Assembly (NCBI RefSeq): GCF_042661605.1
Contig: NZ_JBHSWJ010000002.1
Location: 1,860,001-1,924,000 of the forward strand
Direction of reading: 5' to 3'
DNA: 64,000 bases
Source: Branchiibius cervicis
Lineage (GTDB): Bacteria > Actinomycetota > Actinomycetes > Actinomycetales > Dermatophilaceae
The notes beneath the pieces were generated by a model. The model was not told the origin of the DNA. It worked only from the letters and a program-made list of their open reading frames with translations, and did not search any database. Below, one piece after another: positions 36,610-45,610 of the stretch. A program made the translations under genes and the position numbers. Within the stretch, counting starts at the first letter, position 1; each line of letters opens with the position of its first letter.

Positions 36610-37763
36610 ATGACGATCACTTCGACCACCCGGGAGCTGACCTGGCGCCGCCTGCAGGGTGCCGCGGGCGCGATGGCGACCGCGGCGATCCAGCAGATGG
36701 AGTCCGAGCACTCGTGGTACCGCGAGTTGTCGGCCGAGGAGCGCTCCTGGGTGGGCATGGTGGCCCAGGCCGGTATCGGCGGTTTCATCGACTGGTATCA
36801 CGCCGACGGTGCCGCGCCCGCCTCGGCGATCGACATCTTCGACCCCGCGCCGGCCGAGCTGGCCAGGTCCATCAGCCTCAGCCACACCCTCGATCTGATC
36901 CGCACCAGTGTCGCCGTGGTCGAGGAACACGTCCCCGCGCTGGCCGACGACGCCGATCGGGTGGAGCTGCGCGAAGCGGTGTTGATCTATTCGCGGGAGA
37001 TCGCGTTCGCCGCCGCGACGGTCTATGCACAGGCGGCCGAGGCCCGCGGCGCGTGGGACGCCCGGCTCGAGGCGCACGTCATCGACGCCGTCCTGCGAGC
37101 AGAGGCCGACGAAGCCCTCCGCTCGCGCGTTGCCGCCCTCGGCTGGGACGAGGTGCACGACGTACTGGTGGCCGTGGGCCGGGCGCCGAGCGGCGTACAC
37201 AGTGCCATCGTGGACGGCCTGCGCCGGGAAGCACGGCGCGCCGGCCTGGAGTCCCTGGTCTCGGTGCAGGGCCGATCACTGATCGCGATCATTGGCGGGG
37301 TCACCGACCCCGTCAGGCAGCTGCCGCCCCTGTCGGAGCATTGGGCTCCCGGGCCGATCGTGCTCGGCCCCACCGTGCCGCACGTCTTCGCTGCCGGCCG
37401 CAGCGCCCGGGCCGCCCTGTCGGGGTACGGGGCTGCCCCCGCCTGGCCGGAAGCCCCCGGCTGTGCCCAGCCGACGAACTGTTGGCCGAGCGTGCGTTAC
37501 ACGGTGACAACCACGCCCGCCGCAGTCTGGTCGACCGGGTGATGCGCCCGCTGCGGGACCGCGACGCGGTACGCGAGACCGCGGTGGGCTTCCTGGGCCA
37601 GCCGAGCCTGGAGGCCACGGCGCGGGCGTTGTTCGTGCACGCCAACACGGTGCGCTACCGGCTGGGGCAGTTCGCGGAGGCGACCGGTTACGACCTGACC
37701 GACGTGCGGGAAGCTTTCGTGGTCCGGGTCGCCTTCGCCTTCGCTGCCTGGGACGAGCGATAG
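36610..37763 (+). CDS. fasR: PucR-like regulator of fatty acid synthesis, FasR-like (frameshifted at 37454-37458)
   Basis: After adding one C to the run at 37454-37458 this is a 384-residue regulator: an N-terminal region (RRLQGAAGAMATAAIQQMES), a central GGDEF-like/PucR domain (IAIIGGVTDPV) and a C-terminal helix-turn-helix of the PucR (HTH_30) type (FVHANTVRYRLGQFAEATGY). Unrepaired, the frame ends at 37540-37542 and loses the whole DNA-binding domain. In Streptomyces coelicolor the gene at this position, fasR, activates the fabDHPF operon. The M. tuberculosis counterpart is Rv2242. It sits 91 bp upstream of fabD with palindromic sequence between them. Confidence 0.87.
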
Positions 37764-37768
37764 AAGCC

Positions 37769-37803
37769 TTTGTAGGAACCCCACAGATTCGCCGAGTGAA
37801 TCT
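37769..37803 (+). promoter_or_regulatory. Candidate FasR operator / fab promoter region
   Basis: Two inverted elements lie in the fasR-fabD gap. One is the imperfect palindrome TTTGTAGG (37769-37776) with CCCACAGA (37780-37787). The other is the perfect AGATTC (37785-37790) with GAATCT (37798-37803). The location between the regulator gene and the first synthesis gene matches the FasR target described in Streptomyces; the binding assignment here is inference. Confidence 0.45.
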
Positions 37804-37854
37804 CATGGTGTCATCGGTCGCTGTGCACAGGGTCGACTAGGCAGGGTAGGAGTC

Positions 37855-39035
37855 GTGCTCGCGATCGTCTGCCCCGGCCAGGGTGCGCAAACCCCCGGCT
37901 TCCTTGCTCCCTGGTTGGAACTGCCCGGTTTCCGGGACCGGTTGGGCTGGCTGGGTGCCGCCGCCGACGTGGACCTGGTCGAGCACGGCACGACCTCCGA
38001 TGCCGACACCATCCGGGACACCGCCATCGCACAGCCGCTGATCGTCGGCGCCGGGCTGGTGGCCGCTCTCGCGCTGTTCGAGCACCCCTCCGACGGCTTC
38101 CGAGTGACCGGGGTCGGGGCCGGTCACTCGGTCGGTGAGATCACCGCTCTGGCCGCGGCCGGCGTACTCACCGCCGAACAGGCGATGGTCTTCGTCCGCG
38201 AACGCGGCCGGGCCATGGCCGCAGCCTCTGCGATCGCCCCGACCGGCATGAGCGCCGTCGTTGGCGGCGATCCCGACGAAGTGGATGCCGCCATCGAAGC
38301 CGCCGGGCTGACCGCGGCCAACCGCAACGGCGCCGGTCAGGTGGTCGCTGCCGGGACCATGGACCAGCTGGCCGAGTTGTCGGCCAACCCGCCGGCCAAG
38401 GCCCGCGTCATCCCGCTGAGCGTTGCCGGAGCGTTCCACACCGAGCACATGGCGTCTGCGGTCGCTCACCTCGCCCGCTACGCTCGGGCGATCTCCACCC
38501 ACGACGCCCGCGTCGCCGTCGTCAGCAACAAGGACGGCCATGTGGTGCACGACAGCCGCGAGCTGCTGCGCCGACTGGTCCAGCAGATCAGCAGCCCCGT
38601 CCGCTGGGACCTGACTATGCGCACGATGACCGAGATGGGGGTCACCGGGTTGATCGAGATCCCGCCCGCCGGCACCCTCGCCGGCCTGGCCAAGCGCGGT
38701 ATGCCGGGGGTCGAGACCCTTGCGCTCAAGACGCCCGCCGACCTGGAGGACGCGCACCGGATGGTGCGCGAGCACGGTGAGCCCCGCAGCAGTTTCGACC
38801 CGGCATGGCGCCTCGTCGTCGCGCCGGCCAAGGGCGTCGTCGAGTACGCCGACCTGCAGACCGGCGCGAACGTGCAGGCCGGTGCCGTGGTGGCGACCGT
38901 CTCCACCCGCGCTCCTCGACGCCGGTCACCGCCCCGCACGGTGGCACGGTGATCGAGCGGCTGGCCGAGGAGGGCGACCCCGTGTCGCCGGGTCAAGTAC
39001 TGCTGAGATTGCACCCCGAGACGAGCGAGGTGTGA
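37855..39035 (+). CDS. fabD: Malonyl-CoA:ACP transacylase with C-terminal barrel-sandwich domain (frameshifted near 38911-38920)
   Basis: Repaired by one base, the product is 393 residues. Residues 1 to about 300 are a normal FabD: GQGAQTPGF, nucleophile S92 in GAGHSVGEITALA, and H195 in AGAFHTEHM. It loads malonyl groups onto ACP. The last 75 residues are extra: VVAPAKGVVEYADLQTG, then VTAPHGGTVIERLAEEGD, then VSPGQVLLRLHP. This is the repeat pattern of a biotinyl/lipoyl-type barrel-sandwich fold but without a modifiable lysine in an MKM/DKA turn. Unrepaired, the frame stops at 38950-38952. The start is GTG after TAGGAG. Its stop overlaps the fabH start. Confidence 0.9.
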
Positions 39036-40072
39036 TGCAGCCCAAGGGAACCGGCCACCTCATCGAGCCGGAGGGCGCCCGTCACGCGGCCATCCTCGGC
39101 CTCGGCGGATACCGTCCCGAGCGGGTCATCGACAACGCCGAAGTGTGCACGTGGATCGACTCCAGCGACGAGTGGATCCGCGACCGCTCGGGCATCGTGA
39201 CCCGGCGCTGGGCCGCACCGGACGAGACTGTCGTCGACATGTCGCTGCCCGCATCCCGGACGGCGCTCGAGCAGGCCGGTATCCGGCCCGAGCAGGTCAG
39301 TGTGGTCGTGGTCGCCACCATCACCCACCCGTTCCAAACCCCGGCCGCTGCGCCGATGATCGCCGACCGTCTCGGCTGCGTCGATGCCGCGGCCTTCGAC
39401 ATCTCGGCCGCGTGCGCCGGATACTGCCACGCCGTCGCGATGGCCGGTGACATGGTGCGCGGCGGCAGCGCCGAATACGTCCTGGTCATCGGCGTCGAGA
39501 AGCTGTCGTCGCTGGTCGACCCGCACGATCGTGGATCGGCGTTCATCTTCGGCGACGGCGCCGGAGCCGCCGTCGTCGGCCCCTCGGCCACCACCGGTAT
39601 CGGTCCCACGGTGTGGGGCTCGGACGGGAAGCAGTGGGACGTCATCCGGCAGCGGCGCTCCTGGTGGGACATCCGCGACCAGGGTGACGCTGCGCAGACG
39701 GAGGACGGACTCGACCCCTCCACCATGAGCATGGCCGGCCCCTCGGTGTTCCGCTGGGCGGTCTGGTCCATGGCACCGGTGGCCCAGCAGGCGATCGACA
39801 AGGCCGGTATCCGGGTCGAGGACCTCGACGCCTTCATCCCGCACCAGGCGAACATGCGGATCATCGACGCGATGATCAAGCAACTTCATCTGCCGAGCGA
39901 CATCGCCGTAGCCCGTGACATCGCGCAGACCGGCAACACCTCGGCTGCTTCGATCCCCCTGGCCGCCGAACGCATGCTGCGCGAAGGTGAGGCACCGCAC
40001 GGTGGCCTGGCCCTGCAGATCGGTTTCGGCGCCGGATTGTCCTACGCGGCCCAGGTCGTCGTACTCCCCTGA
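39035..40072 (+). CDS. fabH: 3-oxoacyl-ACP synthase III
   Basis: This 345-residue condensing enzyme starts fatty acid synthesis by joining an acyl-CoA primer to malonyl-ACP. The catalytic triad is recognisable: C127 in DISAACAGYCHAV, the histidine in FIPHQANMRI and the asparagine in GNTSAAS. EWIRDRSGI is the usual FabH N-terminal signature. The ATG at 39035 overlaps the fabD stop (TGATG), marking translational coupling. Primer preference (straight or branched) cannot be read with confidence. Confidence 0.95.
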   Translation: MQPKGTGHLIEPEGARHAAILGLGGYRPERVIDNAEVCTWIDSSDEWIRDRSGIVTRRWAAPDETVVDMSLPASRTALEQAGIRPEQVSVVVVATITHPFQTPAAAPMIADRLGCVDAAAFDISAACAGYCHAVAMAGDMVRGGSAEYVLVIGVEKLSSLVDPHDRGSAFIFGDGAGAAVVGPSATTGIGPTVWGSDGKQWDVIRQRRSWWDIRDQGDAAQTEDGLDPSTMSMAGPSVFRWAVWSMAPVAQQAIDKAGIRVEDLDAFIPHQANMRIIDAMIKQLHLPSDIAVARDIAQTGNTSAASIPLAAERMLREGEAPHGGLALQIGFGAGLSYAAQVVVLP

Positions 40073-40127
40073 TCCCCGCACCTGGCGGTTCCAGGTAAAC
40101 GTCCAAAAACCCTTAGGAGACAAGCAC

Positions 40128-40376
40128 ATGGCGCTCAGCGACCAGGAGATCCTCGCCGGCCTCGCCGACATCGTGAACGAAGAGACCGGTGTCGACACCG
40201 CGCAGGTCCAGGCCGACAAGTCCTTCACGGACGACCTCGACATCGACTCGCTGTCGATGATGACCATCGTGGTCAACGCCGAGGAGAAGTTCGGTGTGCG
40301 CATCCCCGACGACGAGGTCAAGAACCTCAACACGGTCGGTGACGCCATTTCCTTCATCCAGCAGGCCCAGGCCTGA
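40128..40376 (+). CDS. acpP: Acyl carrier protein
   Basis: This is an 82-residue acidic protein. The phosphopantetheine attachment serine is S41 in DDLDIDSLSMM. It carries growing acyl chains for FabD, FabH and FabF. A strong TTAGGAGA site lies before the ATG, consistent with the need for much more ACP than enzymes. The stop overlaps the fabF start (TGATG). Confidence 0.96.
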   Translation: MALSDQEILAGLADIVNEETGVDTAQVQADKSFTDDLDIDSLSMMTIVVNAEEKFGVRIPDDEVKNLNTVGDAISFIQQAQA

Positions 40377-41620
40377 TGCCCGACGCGCAGCGCATCGTCG
40401 TCACCGGGCTCGGCGCGACCACCCCGATCGGTGAGACCGCGCCCGCAACCTGGGATGCGCTGCTGGCGGGGGTCAGCGGCGCACGGACTCTCACCCAGGA
40501 CTGGGTGGCGCAGTACGACCTGCCGGTGACCTTCGCCGCGTCCTTGAAACAGGACCCGGCGGAGCGCCTCGCGAAGGTGGAGACGCGCCGGCTCGACCCG
40601 TTCGCGCAGTACGCCCTGATCGCCTCGCGCGAAGCCTGGGACGACGCCGGTACTCCCGAGGTCGAGCCCGAGCGGTTGGCGGTGGCCATCGGCACCGGGA
40701 TCGGCGGCGTGCACAGCCTGCTGGCCCAGTACGACGTACTGAAGGAGAAGGGGCCGCGCCGGGTCTACCCGTTGACGGTTCCGATGCTGATGCCGAACGC
40801 TGCATCCGGCAGTGTCTCGCTCGAGCTCGGTGCCCGCGCCGGTGCCCACACGACGGTGTCGGCGTGTGCGTCCGGCGCCGAGGCGATGGGGTACGCAGCC
40901 GACATGATTCGCGAAGGTCGCGCCGACGTCGTCGTGACCGGTGGCGCGGAGGCGGCCATCCACGCGCTGCCCCTGGCGGGTTTCGCCGCGATGCAGGCGC
41001 TGTCGACCCGTAACGACGACCCGGCGCACGCCTCGCGGCCCTACGACGTGGACCGCGACGGCTTCGTCATGGGCGAGGGTGCCGCGGTGATCGTGCTGGA
41101 GAAGTACGAACACGCCGTCGCCCGCGGCGCCCGGATCTACGCCGAGTTCGCCTCGGTGGGCATGTCGGCCGATGCGCACCACATCACCGCCCCCGAGCCC
41201 GAGGGGGCCGGGGCATCCCGGGCGATGCTCGAGGCCCTGGAGCTGGCCGACCTGTCGGTCTCCGACATCCACCACATCAACGCACACGCCACCTCGACGC
41301 CGGTCGGCGACGTCGCCGAAGTGGCCGCGATCCGACGGGCCTTCGGCAGCGCCGCCGACGACATGGCGGTCACCGCGACCAAGTCGATGACCGGTCACCT
41401 GCTCGGCGCGGCCGGAGCCTTGGAGACCTTGATCACCGTTCAGAGCATCTACCACCGGCTCATCCCCGCCACCATCAACATCGAGAACCTCGACCCCGCG
41501 GTCGATCTCGATGTCGTGCGTGGTGATCACCGGAAACTGCCCGACACCACGGCCGCGCTGAACAACTCGTTCGGTTTCGGCGGGCACAACGTGGCGTCCG
41601 TTCTCAGGAGTGTCTCGTGA
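40376..41620 (+). CDS. fabF: 3-oxoacyl-ACP synthase II
   Basis: This is a 414-residue elongation condensing enzyme. The catalytic cysteine is C164 in TVSACASGAEA. The two histidines lie in NAHATSTPVGD and TGHLLGAAGALE, and the C-terminal NNSFGFGGHN is intact. It corresponds in position to KasA of mycobacteria. Its start overlaps the acpP stop and its end overlaps the GTG of accD, so acpP, fabF and accD are a tightly coupled run. Confidence 0.95.
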   Translation: MPDAQRIVVTGLGATTPIGETAPATWDALLAGVSGARTLTQDWVAQYDLPVTFAASLKQDPAERLAKVETRRLDPFAQYALIASREAWDDAGTPEVEPERLAVAIGTGIGGVHSLLAQYDVLKEKGPRRVYPLTVPMLMPNAASGSVSLELGARAGAHTTVSACASGAEAMGYAADMIREGRADVVVTGGAEAAIHALPLAGFAAMQALSTRNDDPAHASRPYDVDRDGFVMGEGAAVIVLEKYEHAVARGARIYAEFASVGMSADAHHITAPEPEGAGASRAMLEALELADLSVSDIHHINAHATSTPVGDVAEVAAIRRAFGSAADDMAVTATKSMTGHLLGAAGALETLITVQSIYHRLIPATINIENLDPAVDLDVVRGDHRKLPDTTAALNNSFGFGGHNVASVLRSVS

Positions 41621-43053
41621 CCCGGCAACCGTCTCTCGCCTCCAGCGAAACCCACGCTTCGGCACGCGCGATCGCGGTCGACGATCCGCGGAACCCCCTG
41701 CTGCGGTTGGAGAATTTCTTCGACGCGGACTCGGTCGACCTGATCACCGAGCCGGACGCCAGTGGTGCGCTCGCCGCCCGAGGCCTGATCGACGGCACCC
41801 CGGCGGTGGCCTTCGCCACGGATGCGACCATCCAGGGCGGCGCCATGGGGGACGCGGGCTGCAAGGTCATCGTCGCGGCGTACGAGTGCGCCCTGGCCGA
41901 TCAGGTGCCGGTCATCGGCCTCTGGCACTCCGGCGGCGCCCGGCTGGCCGAGGGCGTCCTGTCACTGGACGCCGTGGGTCACGTCTTCGCGATCATGACG
42001 CGGGCATCGGGCAAGATCCCGCAGATCTCCGTCGTGGTGGGTCCCGCTGCCGGCGGTGCCGCCTACGGGCCGGCCCTGACCGACATCGTGATCCTGGCCG
42101 CCGAAGGACGCATCTTCGTCACCGGTCCCGACGTCGTGCGTTCGGTCACCGGAGAGGACGTCGACGCGCTGCGCCTCGGCGGCCCGGAGCCGCACGGCCG
42201 CCGCTCCGGCGTCGTGCACGTGGTGACCGACTCCGCGGAGCAGGCCTACGAGCGGGGTCGGCAGATCACCCATCTGCTGGGCGACCAGGGCACGTGGGGT
42301 GCCGTCGACGACCGCGACCTGGCTGCGCTGCTGCCGGAGTCGCCCAAACGCGCCTACGACGTCCACCCGCTCGTCGAGCAGATCCTCGACGATCCGCACA
42401 CCACCGTCGAACTGCATCCGAAGTGGGCGCCGAACCTCACCACCGCCCTCGGCCGGCTGGGTGGGCGCACGGTCGGTGTCGTGGCCAACAACCCGATCCG
42501 CCTGGGTGGCTGCCTGGATGCGTCCTCGGCCGAGAAGGCTGCGCGCTTCGTGCGGATGTGCGATGCGTTCGGCGTTCCGCTGATCGTCCTGGTCGACGTA
42601 CCCGGTTATCTGCCCGGCGTGGGCCAGGAGTGGGACGGTGTCGTACGCCGCGGAGCCAAGTTGCTGCATGCCTTCGCCGAGTGCGTCGTTCCCCGGGTGA
42701 CCGTCGTCACCCGCAAGGCCTACGGCGGCGCCTACATCGCCATGAACGCCAAGTCCCTTGGCGCGACAAAGGTTTTCGCGTGGCCCGGCGCCGAACTGGC
42801 CGTGATGGGTCACGTCGCGGCAGTGCGCATCCTGCACCGTCGCCGCCTCGCGGAGACCGAGGGCGAGGAGCGCACCGACATGGAGAACCAGCTCGCGGCC
42901 GAGCACGCGGTCCTGGCCGGCGGCCTGACCCGCGCGCTGGAGATCGGTGTCGTCGACGAGGTCGTGGAACCCTCCGCGACCCGCACCGCGGTTGCCGCCG
43001 CCCTGGCTGCCGCACCGGCGCAGCGTGGGCAGCACGGCAACATCCCGCTCTAG
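41617..43053 (+). CDS. accD: Acyl-CoA (acetyl-/propionyl-CoA) carboxylase beta subunit
   Basis: This 478-residue carboxyltransferase has N- and C-terminal crotonase-fold halves in one chain, as in AccD5/AccD6 and PccB. GLWHSGGARLAEGV and VVVGPAAGGAAYGPAL mark the acyl-CoA side; VLVDVPGYLPGVGQE and RKAYGGAYIAMNAK mark the biotin side. It makes the malonyl-CoA (possibly methylmalonyl-CoA) used by FabD. It occupies the place of accD6 after the kas genes in mycobacteria. The start is GTG overlapping fabF by 4 bp. The biotin carboxylase/carrier subunit is not in the window. Its TAG stop lies in a CTAG shared with the convergent gene. Confidence 0.93.
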   Translation: MTRQPSLASSETHASARAIAVDDPRNPLLRLENFFDADSVDLITEPDASGALAARGLIDGTPAVAFATDATIQGGAMGDAGCKVIVAAYECALADQVPVIGLWHSGGARLAEGVLSLDAVGHVFAIMTRASGKIPQISVVVGPAAGGAAYGPALTDIVILAAEGRIFVTGPDVVRSVTGEDVDALRLGGPEPHGRRSGVVHVVTDSAEQAYERGRQITHLLGDQGTWGAVDDRDLAALLPESPKRAYDVHPLVEQILDDPHTTVELHPKWAPNLTTALGRLGGRTVGVVANNPIRLGGCLDASSAEKAARFVRMCDAFGVPLIVLVDVPGYLPGVGQEWDGVVRRGAKLLHAFAECVVPRVTVVTRKAYGGAYIAMNAKSLGATKVFAWPGAELAVMGHVAAVRILHRRRLAETEGEERTDMENQLAAEHAVLAGGLTRALEIGVVDEVVEPSATRTAVAAALAAAPAQRGQHGNIPL

Positions 43054-44972
43054 GCAGCCGCCGGTTCCCGGTCGGTCTGGTCCTGGTCGGCGCGCCGCCG
43101 CAGATCGAAGAAGAGCAACCCGAGGCCGATGACCGCGGCGGGAATCACCACCGCGGTCAGCAGGCCGCCCATCAGGTCCTCGATCCAGATCGGCCAACCG
43201 GTCAGCAACAGCAGTGCCCCGCCGATGAACGGCCCGACGCCGGCGGCCGTGAGCACGAGCAGCAACGCGACGATCGCGGACTTCACCGGCCGGGTCCACA
43301 CCAACTGGGCGCTGCGCTTGAACGCCGCCCGCAGCGGCCGCTCCTCGACGGCGGCAGCGGCCATGGCGAGCGACCACAGGGTGAGCATGATCAGCGCCAG
43401 CGGTGCGAGCCAGAAGGTGAGCAGCGCGATCCCCACCGCCGCCGCCGTCACCAGGAACACATAGACCGGTGTGCGGTGCGCGTTGACCTCGACCGCGGCG
43501 GCGCGTACGTCGGGTTCACGGCCGTTGCGCACCTGCTGCAGCAGGTCGAGAACGATTGCAGCACAGACCGCGTCGATGACGGCGACCAGCACCCATCCGA
43601 TTCCGGCGATCACCCAGGTCCACCAGGCGTTCACGCCCGGATCGAGGTCGGTGATCGTTCCCTGCGGCCCGATGCGGGTCGCCAGACCGGTCACGGTGCG
43701 CACGATGTAGGTGCTCACGAAGAGCACTCCCGCGACCGGTAGCAGTTGCGGGGTCAGGCGCCATGCGACCCCGAACATCGCCGCCAGGATCTGGCCCACG
43801 TTGCGGGTGCGATCCACCCTCCCGGGCTCGCTGTCCCGCCACTTCGTCCGAACGCCCAGCCAGACGAACAGGGCGATCGCGGCCAGGATGAGCCCACCGG
43901 TCAGCACCGGTTGGGCGAGCAGCCGTTGGAAGAGCGTCGAGCCCTGGGAAACCATGCCGCAGAACGCCGAGGTAGCCATCGTCGGCACCTGCGGAAGGTC
44001 GACCGACGCCGGGCGGCCCTGGTCCTCGACCCACGCGATCGGCGTACTCCACTGAGTCTTGGTCGCCGGTCCGGTGGGCCCGTTGTTGAACGTCGGCTGC
44101 TTTTCGCCCCAGTGCCCCGTGAAGGCCAGCCAGGCGTACGCATCGCCCGCATCGGTCGGCACCGTGGTGGGCATCAAAGCGACGTGCGGCCGGATCTCGG
44201 TCCCCGGCGCCGAGGTGTCGTCGCAGCCGAACCCGGTGGCCGATCCCCGACCGAGCCAGTGCTGCTGGCTGTAGTACGACGCGTGCGAGCCCTGCCCGGG
44301 GTAGACCACCGGATGGGTGCCGTCGACCAGACGCAGTTTGTCCTCGCCCCAGTCGGCGGTTTCGGAACCCTCGTGCTGGGCGTACGCCGTGCGCGACGGC
44401 TGGGCGGTGAGCGCCGCTGCGACCGTGGGCACGTCGAAGTCGACCTGGATCATCTCCCAGTCGCTCTCGTGCCGGTCGTTCCAGTCGTTGTAGACGTAGT
44501 AGAACCAGTACTGCACGGCCACCTGACCCTGGTCGGTGACGACCCGGGCGTAGATGGTCGGCTCGTGGCCCTGCCGGATCTGGTCGTACCACTTCTCGTA
44601 GGTGCACCCCGGTTCGAGCGCGTTTCCCGGCAGATCCAGATAGCTGTTCGGTCCCGCGCCGGCCAGCTGCCGGGCCGTCGGAGCCTTGATCGTGCCGCGC
44701 GCAGTGCGCAAGGTGACCTCCGCGCGGCCCAGCACGGCGTCCACCGAGATGGGCAGATAGGGCTCGCCGTCGCCGCACTGCTTCGTGTGTTTGCGCACGA
44801 CCAGGACCGGCGCGTAGCGGTCGGCGAGTTGCTGCGCCTGGCTGCTACTCGTCGTACTCGATGACGCGTCAGTAGCGGACGCCGGTGCCCATCCGGACAG
44901 TACGGCGATCAGCAGGGCGAGTAGTACGCCGCCGAGCGCGCTGCGCGGGGTCAGGAGACGCGGTGCAGCCAC
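43050..44972 (-). CDS. Secreted/membrane protein with Vps62/NPP1-like N-terminal domain
   Basis: This is a protein of about 640 residues. A signal peptide (LLALLIAVLSGWAPASA) is followed by an extracellular domain of about 330 residues. Its motifs, YAPVLVVRKHTKQCGDGEPY, YWFYYVYNDWNDRHESDWEM, QHEGSETADW and HPVVYPGQGSHASYYS, recall Vps62-related and NPP1-type proteins. The C-terminal 280 residues hold about six hydrophobic helices in a DUF-like membrane domain. The GTG at 44972 overlaps the DUF3145 gene by 22 bp; the start is uncertain. No enzymatic role is known. Its stop codon shares CTAG with accD on the other strand. Confidence 0.7.
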   Translation of the reverse strand: MAAPRLLTPRSALGGVLLALLIAVLSGWAPASATDASSSTTSSSQAQQLADRYAPVLVVRKHTKQCGDGEPYLPISVDAVLGRAEVTLRTARGTIKAPTARQLAGAGPNSYLDLPGNALEPGCTYEKWYDQIRQGHEPTIYARVVTDQGQVAVQYWFYYVYNDWNDRHESDWEMIQVDFDVPTVAAALTAQPSRTAYAQHEGSETADWGEDKLRLVDGTHPVVYPGQGSHASYYSQQHWLGRGSATGFGCDDTSAPGTEIRPHVALMPTTVPTDAGDAYAWLAFTGHWGEKQPTFNNGPTGPATKTQWSTPIAWVEDQGRPASVDLPQVPTMATSAFCGMVSQGSTLFQRLLAQPVLTGGLILAAIALFVWLGVRTKWRDSEPGRVDRTRNVGQILAAMFGVAWRLTPQLLPVAGVLFVSTYIVRTVTGLATRIGPQGTITDLDPGVNAWWTWVIAGIGWVLVAVIDAVCAAIVLDLLQQVRNGREPDVRAAAVEVNAHRTPVYVFLVTAAAVGIALLTFWLAPLALIMLTLWSLAMAAAAVEERPLRAAFKRSAQLVWTRPVKSAIVALLLVLTAAGVGPFIGGALLLLTGWPIWIEDLMGGLLTAVVIPAAVIGLGLLFFDLRRRADQDQTDREPAAA

Positions 44973-45466
44973 CGGACGGTGGCACCGTCCCCCGCGATTC
45001 GGAAGGGTTCGAGCTCCTGGTCCCAGGCGGTGCCCAGCAACTCGGCGACCTCGACGCGGAACTGCTCGGGGTTGCCGCCGCTGGCGATCAGCACCGAGCG
45101 CAACCGGTCCTCGTTGACCACCGCGTCCCCCGACGCGTTGGTCCAGGTGTGATGGATTCCCAGGTCGGGGGTGCTGGCCCACCGGGACCCGTCGCATCCG
45201 GGAGTGGGTTCCTCGGTCACCTCGTAGCGCACACCCTCCCAGCCCCGCAGGGCCGTTGTCAGGCGAGCGCCCGTGCCGGGCTCCGCCGCCCAGGAGAACT
45301 CGGTACGCACCGAGCCGGGGGCTACCGGCTGCTTGGTCCATTCCAGATGAACCGGCTGCCCCAGGACGCTCTCCAGGGCCCAGCCGATATGCGGGCACAA
45401 CGAAACCGGGGTGGAGTGGATGAACACCACACCCCGGGCGACGGCGCGCGAACGCGATGCCGACAT
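44951..45466 (-). CDS. DUF3145 family protein
   Basis: This is a 171-residue actinobacterial conserved protein. GVVFIHSTPVSLCPHIGWALE, EWTKQPVAPGSVRTEFSWAA and HHTWTNASGDAVVNEDRLR are the typical blocks. GAAGGAGGCAGG precedes the ATG. The family is commonly found beside the accD/fab genes in actinobacteria, as here, which hints at a link to lipid synthesis, but no activity is known. There is no membrane segment. Confidence 0.85.
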   Translation of the reverse strand: MSASRSRAVARGVVFIHSTPVSLCPHIGWALESVLGQPVHLEWTKQPVAPGSVRTEFSWAAEPGTGARLTTALRGWEGVRYEVTEEPTPGCDGSRWASTPDLGIHHTWTNASGDAVVNEDRLRSVLIASGGNPEQFRVEVAELLGTAWDQELEPFRIAGDGATVRWLHRVS

Positions 45467-45549
45467 AACCTGCCTCCTTCACGGGACCGAGGACGTCTTC
45501 CCCTACGCCTCGAACAGTGAAGGACTCCCCCATTGTGCCCCACACGTCA

Positions 45550-45589
45550 CAGGAGCACCAGGGGTCACAACAACCCGCTGGTGCTCCTG
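45550..45589 (-). terminator. Hairpin terminator of the stress-protein-like gene
   Basis: CAGGAGCACCAG (45550-45561) and CTGGTGCTCCTG (45578-45589) form a perfect 12-bp stem with a 16-base loop. It is placed directly after the stop of the minus-strand gene ending at 45611 and upstream of DUF3145. Confidence 0.7.
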
Positions 45590-45610
45590 ATCGCCGGTAT
45601 GACGGCGTGA

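Noticed and set aside
38993..41665. An 890-codon open frame on the minus strand opposite fabH-acpP-fabF
   Set aside because: It runs across three real genes and their gaps, with low-complexity composition and no family motif.
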